This document shows positions 9,292-17,419 of a stretch of DNA of 64,000 nt, in pieces. Position numbers and translations under genes: made by a program. Source of the DNA: Sinomonas atrocyanea (GTDB lineage Bacteria > Actinomycetota > Actinomycetes > Actinomycetales > Micrococcaceae); the NCBI RefSeq assembly GCF_001577305.1, contig NZ_CP014518.1:2480001-2544000 (forward strand), given 5' to 3'. The notes under the pieces were generated by a model. The model was not told the DNA's origin. It searched no databases and was given only the letters and a program-made list of their open reading frames with translations. Within the stretch, counting starts at the first letter, position 1. Every line of letters begins with the position of its first letter.

Positions 9292-11064
9292 ATGGGCGTG
9301 GGCCGGAGGCAGACACGCGGCACGGAGGCTGGTGGCCGCGTGCTGCGCTGGATCCCCCTCGCGCCCTGGCTGCGGCACTATGAGCCGCGGTGGCTGCGCG
9401 ACGACGCCGTGGCCGGAGCGGGGCTGTTCGCGCTCCTCATTCCGGCCGGGATGGCGTACGCGCAGGCCGCGGGGCTCCCGCCGGTCACGGGCCTCTATGC
9501 GACCGTGGTCCCGATGGCCGTCTACGCCCTCGTCGGGCCGAGCAGGGTCCTCGTGCTGGGGCCCGACTCCGCGCTCGCGCCCCTCATCGCGGCCTCCGTC
9601 CTGCCGCTCGCGGCGGGCAGCGCCGAGCGCGCCGTCGCGCTCGCGGGCCTCCTCGCCCTGCTCATGGGCGCCATCATGGTGATCGGCTCGATCCTGCGGC
9701 TCGGGGTCGTGACGCAGCTGCTGTCGCGGCCGATCCGGCTCGGATACCTCAGCGGGCTCGCGCTCGTGGTCTTCGCGTCCCAGCTGGCCACGCTGCTGGG
9801 ACTCCATGCCGCGGGGGCCACGCCGTGGGAGGAGCTCGCGGCGCTGGCATCGGCACTCCGTGCGGCCAACCCGGTCTCGCTCGCGGTGGGCGCGGGCTCG
9901 CTGGCGGTCATGGCTGCGGCCGGGCTGCTCGGGTGGCGGCTCGTGGGCATGCTCGCGGCCGTCGTCGGGTCGGCGCTGGCCACCTGGGTCCTCGGGCTGG
10001 GCGCCCGGACCGCGGTGGCCGGCGCCCTCCCCTCCGGGCTGCCGCCCGCGCCGCTGGGCGGCCTCGGGTGGGGCGACGCGCTGGCGCTCGTGGTGCCGGC
10101 GGCCGGAATCGCACTCATGACGTTCGCGGACTCGGGCGTGCTCTCGAAGAGCCTCGCATCACGGTACGGCGGCGATGTCTCGGGCAACCGGGAGCTCGGC
10201 GCGATCGGGCTGGCGAACGCCGCGACCGGGCTCCTCGGCGGCCTCCCGGTCTCGGCCAGCGGGTCGCGGACCCCGGTGGCGCTGGCGGCGGGGGCGCGCA
10301 GCCAGCTCGCCGGGGTCGTGGCCGCCGTCCTCGTGCTCGCCTTCATGCTCCTCGCGCCGGGCGCCACCGCGTACCTGCCGACCGCGACGCTCGCGGCCGT
10401 GGTGATCGTGGCCGTGGCCGGCCTCGTGGACGTGCCCGAGATGGTCCGGCTCGTGCGGATGAGCCGGGCGGAGGCGGCAGTCATGGCGGCCACGTTCGTG
10501 GGCGTCACGACGCTCGGTGTGCTCCCGGGCATCCTCGTGGCGATCGGGCTGGCCCTGCTCGAGTTCGTCCGGCGGGCGTTCACGCCGTACCGCGCCGAGC
10601 TCGGCCACCTCGAGGAGGTGCCCGGCTACCACGACCTCTCCCGCCACCCCGAGGGCACCCGCATCCCGGGCCTCATCCTCGCGCGGTTCGATGCGCCCCT
10701 CTTCTTCGCCAACGGCTCGGTCCTCACGGACTTCCTCCGCTCGCTCGTCGAGTCCGCCAGCAGGCCCGTCACCCATCTGGTCCTCGCCGCCGAGCCGATC
10801 ACCGGGATCGACACCACGGCGCTCGAGGAGCTCATCGAGCTCGACGAGTGGCTCGCGCAGCGCGGCATCCAGCTCGTGTTCGCCGAGCTGAAGGGCCCCA
10901 TGAAGGACAGGCTCGTGCGGTTCGGCACCCGGGCGAGGTTCGGCGTCGACCATTTCTACCCGACGGTGAGCGCGGCCGTGCGGGCCCTCCGCGCCGACCG
11001 GGACGACCCGGGGACGCACGACGGCGGGGAGGAGCCTCCCGTGCCGGCCCCGCCCCCTGCATGA
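9292..11064 (+). CDS. SulP family anion transporter with STAS domain
   Basis: A 590-residue protein with about ten to twelve hydrophobic segments (residues about 35-430) and a C-terminal cytoplasmic STAS domain (about 460-560, with VLAAEPITGIDTTALEEL). The N-terminal SulP signature is visible as AGMAYAQAAGLPPVTGLYAT. SulP proteins carry sulfate, bicarbonate or dicarboxylates; substrate cannot be told here. The ATG at 9292 is used, but the nearest purine-rich site is rather far, and a GTG at 9340 after GGAGG is a plausible alternative. The gene is divergent from the flavoprotein and convergent with the hydrolase. Confidence 0.85.
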   Translation: MGVGRRQTRGTEAGGRVLRWIPLAPWLRHYEPRWLRDDAVAGAGLFALLIPAGMAYAQAAGLPPVTGLYATVVPMAVYALVGPSRVLVLGPDSALAPLIAASVLPLAAGSAERAVALAGLLALLMGAIMVIGSILRLGVVTQLLSRPIRLGYLSGLALVVFASQLATLLGLHAAGATPWEELAALASALRAANPVSLAVGAGSLAVMAAAGLLGWRLVGMLAAVVGSALATWVLGLGARTAVAGALPSGLPPAPLGGLGWGDALALVVPAAGIALMTFADSGVLSKSLASRYGGDVSGNRELGAIGLANAATGLLGGLPVSASGSRTPVALAAGARSQLAGVVAAVLVLAFMLLAPGATAYLPTATLAAVVIVAVAGLVDVPEMVRLVRMSRAEAAVMAATFVGVTTLGVLPGILVAIGLALLEFVRRAFTPYRAELGHLEEVPGYHDLSRHPEGTRIPGLILARFDAPLFFANGSVLTDFLRSLVESASRPVTHLVLAAEPITGIDTTALEELIELDEWLAQRGIQLVFAELKGPMKDRLVRFGTRARFGVDHFYPTVSAAVRALRADRDDPGTHDGGEEPPVPAPPPA

Positions 11065-11071
11065 GGTGGGG

Positions 11072-11740
11072 CTAGAGCGCGGCGCTGCGCACGAAGTCGG
11101 CCGTCTGCCGCGCCAACGGGGCCACGACCTCCGCAGGGCTCCGCCTGGCGCCCTTGATGGCGAAGGAGTGGTCGCCGCCCTCCTGCCAGGTGAGGGTGGC
11201 CGTGGGGAGCTTCGCCACGACGCCCTCGAGCAGGTCTGCGCCGGCGAGGGTGTCGCGGGTGCCGGAGAGGAACAGCATCGGCAGCGTGATCCCGTACAGG
11301 TGCTCGTCGCGCAGCTTCTCGGGCTTTCCGGCCGGGTGCAGGGGGTAACCGAGGAACACGAGCCCGGCGGGCTCCATGGCGCCCTCGGCCACGGCCAGGG
11401 ACGCCATGCGGCCGCCGAAGGACTTCCCCGCCGCCCACACCGGTTCCCCGGCGGAGCGGCGCCGCGCCTCCTCGAGCACGGCCGCCCACACGGGGACCGC
11501 CTTCGGCGCCCGGTCGGGAAGCTTCCTGCCCGCCTCCATGTAGGCGAAGTTGAACCGTAGGGTCGCCAGACCGAGCGCGTTGAGCGCCTCGGCGTAGGCG
11601 ACCATGAATGGGTGGTCCATGCCGGCCCCGGCGCCGTGCGCGATGACGACGGTGGCGTCCGCACCGTCCGGGCGTGAGTAGACGCCGGAGACGTCGGAGA
11701 CGGGTGTGGGGATCGTGAGGCGCTCGCCGTGGTCAGCCAT
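11072..11740 (-). CDS. alpha/beta hydrolase (dienelactone hydrolase / KANL3-Tex30 type)
   Basis: A 222-residue alpha/beta hydrolase. The oxyanion region (VVIAHGAGAGMDHPFM), nucleophile elbow (GKSFGGRM, Ser near residue 104), acidic residue (LSGTRDTL) and catalytic histidine (GGDHSFAI) appear in the expected order. The compact fold without a cap resembles the KANL3/Tex30 family. The start at 11740 follows AGGAT. It faces the cupin gene with only 18 bases between the two start codons, which leaves very little room for conventional promoters and ribosome sites. Confidence 0.83.
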   Translation of the reverse strand: MADHGERLTIPTPVSDVSGVYSRPDGADATVVIAHGAGAGMDHPFMVAYAEALNALGLATLRFNFAYMEAGRKLPDRAPKAVPVWAAVLEEARRRSAGEPVWAAGKSFGGRMASLAVAEGAMEPAGLVFLGYPLHPAGKPEKLRDEHLYGITLPMLFLSGTRDTLAGADLLEGVVAKLPTATLTWQEGGDHSFAIKGARRSPAEVVAPLARQTADFVRSAAL

Positions 11741-11758
11741 GGGACTATCCTGCCGTTC

Positions 11759-12340
11759 ATGGACCTCGACGTCAGGCCGATCCCCAAGCCCCAGCGCAAG
11801 CGGGCGGTGTTCGCGGCGTTCGCGAACCTCGCGGTGGGCGAGTCGTTCGTGCTCGTGACGAACGTCGAACCCGGGCCGCTGCGGGCGGAGTTCGACGACG
11901 ACCAGTACGGCGCCTCCTCCTGGGTGTACCTCGAGCGGGGCCCCGTGTGGCGCATCCGGGTGACGCGGACCGCCTCCACTCCCCTGCCGCGGGTGCTCAC
12001 CGACACCCGCGCGCTGGCACAGGAGCACGACGCCGACGCCTCGGGGGCCGTCTTCCGGCTCACCATGGGCAACCGCGACCTCGACTCGAACGTGATCGCC
12101 CTGCCGCCCCACGGCACCATCGGCGAGCATGTCGGGCCGGACCTCGATGTGCTGCTCCACGTCATCGCCGGGGACGGCACCCTCGCCACCGAGGACGGCG
12201 AGGTGGCCCTCGCGCCCGGGGCTCTCGTGTGGCTGCCCAAGCGCTCGCGCCGCCAGTTCACCGCCGGCGCCGAGGGCCTGCGCTACCTCTCGGTGCACCA
12301 GCGCAAGCCCGGCCTCGGCCTCACCCGCCGGCCGTGGTGA
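11759..12340 (+). CDS. DUF2249 and cupin domain protein
   Basis: A 193-residue protein joining an N-terminal DUF2249 domain (about residues 3-75, LDVRPIPKPQRKRAVFAAF and the later WVYLERGPVWRIRV) to a C-terminal cupin (about 100-180, with LDVLLHVIAGDGTL and GALVWLPKRSRRQF). DUF2249 proteins are often found with nitrite or haem metabolism genes, but none is adjacent. I chose the ATG at 11759 because the protein alignment begins there; an ATG at 11729 would overlap the hydrolase start. No ribosome binding site is visible, so the message may be leaderless. Confidence 0.75.
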   Translation: MDLDVRPIPKPQRKRAVFAAFANLAVGESFVLVTNVEPGPLRAEFDDDQYGASSWVYLERGPVWRIRVTRTASTPLPRVLTDTRALAQEHDADASGAVFRLTMGNRDLDSNVIALPPHGTIGEHVGPDLDVLLHVIAGDGTLATEDGEVALAPGALVWLPKRSRRQFTAGAEGLRYLSVHQRKPGLGLTRRPW

Positions 12341-12344
12341 GCCA

Positions 12345-12390
12345 GCGCCCGGGGACCTAGTCGTCGGGGGCGGTCCGGCCCCGGGGGCGC
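12345..12390. terminator. possible bidirectional terminator
   Basis: Between the convergent cupin and MarR genes lies an imperfect inverted repeat, GCGCCCGGGGACC against GGTCCGGCCCCGGGGGCGC, in a GC-only context without a T tract. Placement suits a shared terminator. Confidence 0.3.
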
Positions 12391-12393
12391 GCC

Positions 12394-12810
12394 TCAGACT
12401 GAGAGGTTGTCGATCATGGCCTGGAGGGCCCGGAGCGTGCGCTCGTACTCGCCGTCCTCGAGGCCACGGACCGTCTGCGCGCGCAGCCCGTGGACCGTGT
12501 CCCGCGCGCCGTGCAGCTCCATCCGGCCCAGGTCCGTGAGCCGGTAGACCCCGCCCTTCTCCGCGACGAGGCCGCCGCCGAGCAGGGGCTCGAGGTGCCG
12601 CTCGCTCGTCTCCTCCGCCCCGTCATCGAGCAGGGGCGCTATCGCCTCGTCGAGCTGGGCGACCGTGGCCTGGGTGTCGGCCAGGACATTCAGGAGCTGC
12701 CACTGGCGCCGGCTGAGCCGATGCCGCTCGAGCGCCTCGTCGAAGCGCTCCTCGAGCAGCCGGTCCAGGGTCCGCAGGAGGAAGCCGATGGGGCGCTGGG
12801 TTTCTTGCAT
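12394..12810 (-). CDS. MarR-like winged helix regulator
   Basis: A 138-residue protein with a helical N-terminus, a winged helix region (about residues 30-105, LSRRQWQLLNVLADTQATVAQ then the wing and YRLTDLGRMEL) and a C-terminal dimerisation helix. The layout is that of MarR-family regulators, although the recognition helix is weakly conserved, so ligand and target are open. No divergent target gene is present; the upstream region holds only a possible small ORF. Start is ATG at 12810. Confidence 0.7.
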   Translation of the reverse strand: MQETQRPIGFLLRTLDRLLEERFDEALERHRLSRRQWQLLNVLADTQATVAQLDEAIAPLLDDGAEETSERHLEPLLGGGLVAEKGGVYRLTDLGRMELHGARDTVHGLRAQTVRGLEDGEYERTLRALQAMIDNLSV

Positions 12811-12883
12811 GGCGTCGCTCCGGTGGCGCGTGGGTCTCGGTCGAGACCACTATGCGCCGCCACGGGGAGCGCGGCTAGGGACC

Positions 12884-13027
12884 TCAGTCCGTCTGCAGCG
12901 CCTGGCTGCGGACCTCCCGGCCGGCAGACTTGACGGTCTGGGCCAGGCTCGCGGCCGCAGTGCCCTCGCCGTTGAGCACGGCGGAGGCGAGGTCCTCGAC
13001 GAGGTCGATGTACTCGGTGATCTGCAC
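12884..13027 (-). CDS. possible small protein (47 aa)
   Basis: A short frame starting with GTG encodes an amphipathic, acidic-to-basic helix-rich peptide (begins VQITEYIDLVEDLASAV, ends SQALQTD). A GGGAGG lies about 13 bases upstream, slightly far. Its codon use follows the genome pattern and composition is protein-like, unlike neighbouring arginine/proline-rich shadow frames. No family recognised. It could be a real small gene or a chance frame. Confidence 0.4.
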   Translation of the reverse strand: MQITEYIDLVEDLASAVLNGEGTAAASLAQTVKSAGREVRSQALQTD

Positions 13028-13344
13028 GGGACCATCGTCGCCTCCCGACGTGTACCGGCAGCCGAGGGGCCGGTGAACGCCGGATGAAGGCTTCGTGGAG
13101 ACACAGCGGCGAGGACCGCCTCGTGGGCGCCATAGCCACCGGATCACGCCCGAGGGAACCACGCCGCCACGCGGAGGCTTCCAGATGAGTCTCGGGGCCC
13201 TATCGCCACAGGTGATCCGGTCGTACCCTGCGCGTGTAGGGACCGCTGGTACCCCTGCCAAGGGTCCGCGCTCACGGCGCTTCGCCCGCTCGCGCCCCGG
13301 CAGCTGTGGCAGCGCAGCAGCAACACTTGATCGGAGTGCAAGAG
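13028..13344 (+). other. upstream region of satP-acs
   Basis: No convincing gene. It contains the upstream region of the acetate operon. A small inverted repeat (GGTACC near 13249 and ACCCCTGCCAAGGGT) is present, but no confident promoter or regulator site can be named. Confidence 0.4.
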
Positions 13345-13950
13345 ATGACCGCAACATCAGCTCACAGCGCGGCAACGACCCCAGTCACTGTAGGACCAGC
13401 ATTCGCCGATCCGGCTGCGCTTGGCCTAGGTGCCTTTGCCATGACAACCTTCGTCCTCAGCCTTGCCAACGCGAACGTCGTCCCGACGGCGGGCTCGGCT
13501 GTGCTCGGTCTGGCCCTCTTCTACGGCGGACTCGCGCAGGTCGCGGCCGGGCTCTGGGAATTCGCCAAGGGGAACACGTTCGGCGCGACCGCGTTCTGCT
13601 CCTTTGGATTCTTCTGGGCGTCCTTCTGGTGGCTCGAGATAAACCCGGACGTCGCCAGCAAGGCCGGGTCCGCTGGCGTCGGCGCCTACCTCCTCGGCTG
13701 GACGATTTTCACCGCCTATATGACAGTCGCCGCGATCAGGACCAACGGCGTGGTCCTCGCAGTCTTCGTCATGCTGACCCTGACGTTCCTTGCCCTCACC
13801 ATCGGCGCCTTCTCAGGTTCCACCATCTTCGACCGCATCGGGGGCTGGCTCGGCATCATCACCGCGATCCTGGCTTGGTACGGTTCGTTCGCGACCGTCG
13901 TCAACGCGACCTGGAAGCGATCATTGCTTCCCGTCTGGGCAGCAAGGTAG
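13345..13950 (+). CDS. satP: acetate uptake transporter (GPR1/FUN34/YaaH, SatP)
   Basis: A 201-residue protein with six hydrophobic segments and the family signature near the first helix (FADPAALGLGAFAMTTFVLSLANA, recognised by NPAxLGLxxFxxTT-like spacing). The motif GLWEFAKGNTFGATAFCSFG is also typical of SatP proteins, which import acetate and sometimes succinate with protons. The ATG at 13345 follows GGAGTGCAAGAG. Only eight bases separate its stop from acs, so uptake and activation of acetate are almost certainly co-transcribed. Confidence 0.88.
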   Translation: MTATSAHSAATTPVTVGPAFADPAALGLGAFAMTTFVLSLANANVVPTAGSAVLGLALFYGGLAQVAAGLWEFAKGNTFGATAFCSFGFFWASFWWLEINPDVASKAGSAGVGAYLLGWTIFTAYMTVAAIRTNGVVLAVFVMLTLTFLALTIGAFSGSTIFDRIGGWLGIITAILAWYGSFATVVNATWKRSLLPVWAAR

Positions 13951-13958
13951 GCAGCAGG

Positions 13959-15941
13959 ATGGCCACCGCCCCAGAGGGGCCGCGTCCCTCTCCCTTGGAG
14001 AACCTGACAACCGAGGAGCGCGTCTTCCCTCCGTCGCCAGAGTTCGCCTCATCCGCGAACCTGCACGAAGACGCCTATGCCGAGGCCGAGCGCGATCCGC
14101 TCGCGTTCTGGGCCAAGCAGGCCGAGCGGCTCACGTGGTCGAAGAAGTGGGAGACAGTTCTCGACTGGTCGAATCCCCCGTTTGCCAAATGGTTCGTCGG
14201 AGGGCGCCTGAACGTGGCGTACAACTGCCTGGACCGGCACCTGGAGGCGGGCCTCGGGGAGCGTGTGGCCTTCTACTTCGAGGGCGAGCCGGGCGACAGC
14301 CGCACCATCACCTACGCAGAGCTCACCGAAGCGGTGTGCCAGGCGGCCAACACCTTGGCGGGCCTCGGGGTCAGGGCCGGTGACCGGGTGGCCATCTACA
14401 TGCCGATGATCCCGGAAACCGTCGTGGCCATGCTCGCGTGTGCGAGGCTCGGGGCTCCGCATACGGTCGTCTTCGGCGGATTCTCTTCCGAAGCGCTGCA
14501 GGCCCGCATCCTGGACTGTGACGCGCACGTCGTCATCACGGCCGACGGCGGGTACCGCAGGGGCAACGCCACGGCCCTTAAGCCTGCGGTCGATGAGGCG
14601 CTCGTGGACTGCCCGGACGTCCACAGTGTGCTCGTAGTGCGGCGCACGGGCCAGGACGTGGGGTGGACGGAGGGGCGCGACCACTGGTGGCATGAGACGG
14701 TCGAACAGGCCGACATCCACCACGATCCGGAGGCCTTCGACGCCGAGCATCCGCTCTACGTCATGTACACCTCTGGCACGACCGGGAAGCCCAAGGGCAT
14801 CCTCCACACCTCTGGCGGCTACCTGGTCGGCTGTTCCTATACCCACTGGGGCGTCTTCGACCTCAAGGCCGACACCGACGTCTTCTGGACGGCCGCGGAC
14901 ATCGGCTGGGTGACGGGGCACAGCTACATCGTCTATGGGCCGCTCAGCAACGCTGCGACGTCCGTGCTCTACGAGGGGACCCCCGACGCCCCGCACCGGG
15001 GAAGGTGGTGGGAGATCATCGACAAATACAAGGTCTCGATCCTCTACTGCGCGCCCACGGCCATCCGCACCTTCATGAAGTGGGGCGAGGACATCCCCGG
15101 ACGCTTCGACTTGGGCTCACTCAGGGTGCTCGGTACCGTCGGGGAGCCGATCAACCCCGAGGCATACGTCTGGTATCGCGAGAACATCGGCCACAGTCGA
15201 GTGCCGGTGGTCGACACCTGGTGGCAGACCGAAACCGGCATGCAGATGATCAGCCCCCTGCCGGGTGTCACGCCGGCGAAGCCGGGCGCCGCCATGCGCG
15301 CACTGCCCGGGGTCTTCGCCGATGTCGTGGATGACGAGGGCCGCCCCGTCCCGAAGGGGTCCGGAGGCTATCTTGTGCTGACCGAGCCGTGGCCAGCCAT
15401 GCTGCGGACGATCTGGGGAGATGACAAGCGGTACGTCGAGACCTACTGGTCGCGGTTCCCTGGGCTGTACTTCGCCGGCGACGGGGCCAAGCGCGACGAG
15501 GACGGCGACATCTGGTTGCTCGGACGCGTGGACGACGTCATGAATGTCTCCGGGCACCGCCTCTCGACAACAGAGATCGAGTCGGCCCTCGTGGCGCATC
15601 CCAAAGTAGCCGAGGCCGCGGTCGTGGGGGCCTCGGATGAGGTGGGCGGCCAGGGGATTGTGGCGTTTGTCATTCTCCGCGCAGACGCGGGAGACGGCGG
15701 GCCCGACGTCGTGCAGGAACTGCGCGAGCACGTCGAACACGAGATCGGCAAGATCGCGAGGCCGAGGCAGATCATGATCGTCCCTGAGCTGCCCAAGACG
15801 CGGTCGGGAAAGATCATGCGCCGGCTCCTGCGCGACGTCGCAGAGCAGCGCCCGATCGGCGACGTCACGACCCTTGCGGACACGACCGTCATGGAAACCA
15901 TCAAGGCCAACCTCGCTGCCGGAGCCGAGGGGCAGAGCTAG
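13959..15941 (+). CDS. acs: acetyl-CoA synthetase
   Basis: A 660-residue AMP-forming acetate-CoA ligase, matching the usual length of about 650. The AMP-binding loop YTSGTTGKPKG lies near residue 270, and the C-terminal PKTRSGKIMRR near residue 612 carries the lysine that is acetylated in this family. It converts acetate, ATP and CoA to acetyl-CoA. It follows satP by eight bases with only a weak ribosome site (GCAGCAGG), so it may depend on coupling to satP. A strong hairpin terminator follows. Codon use in this operon appears slightly less extreme in G/C than neighbours, a mild impression only. Confidence 0.95.
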   Translation: MATAPEGPRPSPLENLTTEERVFPPSPEFASSANLHEDAYAEAERDPLAFWAKQAERLTWSKKWETVLDWSNPPFAKWFVGGRLNVAYNCLDRHLEAGLGERVAFYFEGEPGDSRTITYAELTEAVCQAANTLAGLGVRAGDRVAIYMPMIPETVVAMLACARLGAPHTVVFGGFSSEALQARILDCDAHVVITADGGYRRGNATALKPAVDEALVDCPDVHSVLVVRRTGQDVGWTEGRDHWWHETVEQADIHHDPEAFDAEHPLYVMYTSGTTGKPKGILHTSGGYLVGCSYTHWGVFDLKADTDVFWTAADIGWVTGHSYIVYGPLSNAATSVLYEGTPDAPHRGRWWEIIDKYKVSILYCAPTAIRTFMKWGEDIPGRFDLGSLRVLGTVGEPINPEAYVWYRENIGHSRVPVVDTWWQTETGMQMISPLPGVTPAKPGAAMRALPGVFADVVDDEGRPVPKGSGGYLVLTEPWPAMLRTIWGDDKRYVETYWSRFPGLYFAGDGAKRDEDGDIWLLGRVDDVMNVSGHRLSTTEIESALVAHPKVAEAAVVGASDEVGGQGIVAFVILRADAGDGGPDVVQELREHVEHEIGKIARPRQIMIVPELPKTRSGKIMRRLLRDVAEQRPIGDVTTLADTTVMETIKANLAAGAEGQS

Positions 15942-15973
15942 GCCGCGGGGCGGTTGCCCTCCTCCGGAAACGC

Positions 15974-16000
15974 GTGAGGCCGCCCATCGGGCGGCCTCAC
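15974..16000. terminator. bidirectional hairpin terminator after acs
   Basis: A perfect 12-bp inverted repeat, GTGAGGCCGCCC against GGGCGGCCTCAC, with a three-base ATC loop, followed on the plus strand by a short T run near 16014. It sits between acs (plus) and the tRNA-Ala pair (minus), so it can serve both. Confidence 0.8.
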
Positions 16001-16033
16001 AGCTCGGATGCACTTTTGATACGAGCAACTCCG

Positions 16034-16106
16034 TGGAGGTAAGGGGATTCGAACCCCTGACCTTCTGCATGCCATGCAGACGCGCTACCAACTGCGCCAT
16101 ACCCCC
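16034..16106 (-). tRNA. tRNA-Ala(GGC), downstream copy
   Basis: A 73-base cloverleaf on the minus strand: acceptor GGGGGTA with TACCTCC, D arm GCGC...GCGC, anticodon stem TCTGC/GCAGA with loop ATGGCAT giving anticodon GGC, and T arm with TTCGAAT. CCA is not encoded. It is separated by one base from a second tRNA-Ala with the same anticodon. Confidence 0.95.
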
Positions 16107-16107
16107 G

Positions 16108-16180
16108 TGGAGCTGAGGGGACTCGAACCCCTGACCCCCTGCATGCCATGCAGGTGCGCTACCAGCTGCGCCACAGCCCC
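16108..16180 (-). tRNA. tRNA-Ala(GGC), upstream copy
   Basis: A 73-base cloverleaf: acceptor GGGGCTG with CAGCTCC, anticodon stem CCTGC/GCAGG with loop ATGGCAT (anticodon GGC), and T loop TTCGAGT. Acceptor and anticodon-stem changes relative to the downstream copy are compensatory, so both look functional. It is the first of the pair in transcription order. Confidence 0.95.
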
Positions 16181-16248
16181 GGAAGTCGGTTCCAGACGTG
16201 TCGTGACGGGCCTTCAGAGCCCTTCACCCCGTCCGGAGCAACTCGATT

Positions 16249-16278
16249 ATCTTAGAGCCTCGCGGCCCGTCCGCACAA
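16249..16278 (-). promoter_or_regulatory. candidate promoter of the tRNA-Ala pair
   Basis: On the minus strand a TTGTGC -35 (16278-16273), an 18-base spacer and a TAAGAT -10 (16254-16249) lie about 70 bases before the first tRNA. The AT-rich -10 stands out in this GC-rich sequence. Confidence 0.5.
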
Positions 16279-16309
16279 ATCAGCGGCGGCCGCCGCGCGA
16301 CGTCGTGCG

Positions 16310-16987
16310 TCAGCCCTCTTCGACGGTGACGGGCACGGGCAGGGTCCCCGCGTTGTGCTCGCCCAGCCGCCACCGGGGACCCCCATCGCGGTGCGGCCGG
16401 CGCTCCTCGAGGATGGACCACGAGCAGTTCGAGAGCCCCGCCAGCGCGCCCCAGAGGTCGTGCGGCAGGCCCAGCAGGTGGGCGAGGCCCACGCGGATGG
16501 CACCGCCGTGGCTCACGACCACGAGGGTCCCGTCGGCGGGCACCGCGGCGAGGGCGCGGTCCACGGCGCGGTGGACGCGGGCGGCGACGTCGAGGCGCGT
16601 CTCGGCGCCGCCCGCGGCCGTGTTGACGTCGCCGTCCTCCCAGCGGCGGAGCGCCTCGGGGTCCATGCCCCGGATCGCATCGAATGTGTGCCCCTGCCAG
16701 GCGCCGGCGTTGGTCTCGCGCAGCCCGCTGTCCACGGCCACCGGCAGGCCGGTCACCGCGGCGAGGGCCTCGGCGGTCGCCCGCGTGCGGTCCAGGTCCG
16801 AGGAGACGATGGCGGACGGGGAGAGCGAGGCGAGCCGGCGCGCGGCCTGGTGGGCCTGGCGGTGGCCCTCCTCGTTCAGCGGGATGTCGGTCTGCCCCTG
16901 GAACCGGCCGGCGGCGTTCCAGTCGGTGCGCCCATGGCGCCAGAACACGATGCGCCGCAGCGCCCCGCGTGCGGCGTCGGGGTGCAC
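16310..16987 (-). CDS. histidine phosphatase family protein
   Basis: A 225-residue member of the phosphoglycerate mutase-like branch. The catalytic RHG motif (FWRHGRTDWNAAGRFQG, near residue 15), the second arginine (SDLDRTRATAEAL) and the distal histidine (VVSHGGAIR) are all present. Such enzymes act as broad phosphatases rather than glycolytic mutases. The start is GTG at 16987, five bases after the rsfS stop, so it is last in the nadD-rsfS operon. Substrate unknown. Confidence 0.85.
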   Translation of the reverse strand: MHPDAARGALRRIVFWRHGRTDWNAAGRFQGQTDIPLNEEGHRQAHQAARRLASLSPSAIVSSDLDRTRATAEALAAVTGLPVAVDSGLRETNAGAWQGHTFDAIRGMDPEALRRWEDGDVNTAAGGAETRLDVAARVHRAVDRALAAVPADGTLVVVSHGGAIRVGLAHLLGLPHDLWGALAGLSNCSWSILEERRPHRDGGPRWRLGEHNAGTLPVPVTVEEG

Positions 16988-16992
16988 CGCCC

Positions 16993-17385
16993 TCAGCCCG
17001 CGGCGGAGGCGGAGGCCCCCGCGTCGTCGAGGCCGAGGTCCACCAGAGGGCAGTCCTTCCAGAGGCGCTCGAGCGCGTAGAAGGCGCGGTCCTCGCGGTG
17101 CATGACGTGGACCACGACGTCGCCGAAGTCGAGCAGGACCCAGCGGCCCTCGGAGCGGCCCTCGCGGCGCACGGGGCGCCGGTCCAGCTGGACGATCAGC
17201 TCGTCCTCGATGTTGTCCACCACGGCGTTGACCTGCCGCTCGGTGTCCGCCGAGGCGATGACGAAGACGTCGGTGATCGCGAGCCGTTCGCTCACGTCTA
17301 CGGCGACGATGTTCTCGGCCAGCTTGTCTGCTGCGGCCTTCGCGGCCGTGCGGGCCAGCTCGACGGCCGTCTCTGTTGCGCTCAC
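16993..17385 (-). CDS. rsfS: ribosomal silencing factor RsfS
   Basis: A 130-residue RsfS/YbeB/Iojap protein, which binds L14 on the large subunit and blocks joining of the 30S subunit during starvation. The conserved ADKLAENIVAVDVSE, ITDVFVIASADTERQV and WVLLDFGDVVVHVMH stretches identify it. It starts with GTG directly after a GGAGAAGA site. It lies between a tail-anchored protein and the histidine phosphatase in a conserved actinobacterial nadD-rsfS neighbourhood. Confidence 0.93.
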   Translation of the reverse strand: MSATETAVELARTAAKAAADKLAENIVAVDVSERLAITDVFVIASADTERQVNAVVDNIEDELIVQLDRRPVRREGRSEGRWVLLDFGDVVVHVMHREDRAFYALERLWKDCPLVDLGLDDAGASASAAG

Positions 17386-17419
17386 TCTTCTCCTTGGAAG
17401 CTTGCTGCTGCGGGGCGGG

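Noticed and set aside
5965..9807. A 1280-codon open frame on the minus strand spanning three genes
   Set aside because: It is the out-of-phase shadow of the methyltransferase and flavoprotein genes joined to the true SOUL gene at its 3' end; composition upstream of 6573 is Arg/Pro/Gly-rich.
13095..13960. N-terminal extension of acetyl-CoA synthetase
   Set aside because: The open frame upstream of 13959 overlaps the satP gene in another phase and has no AcsA similarity; the protein starts at MATAPEGPR.
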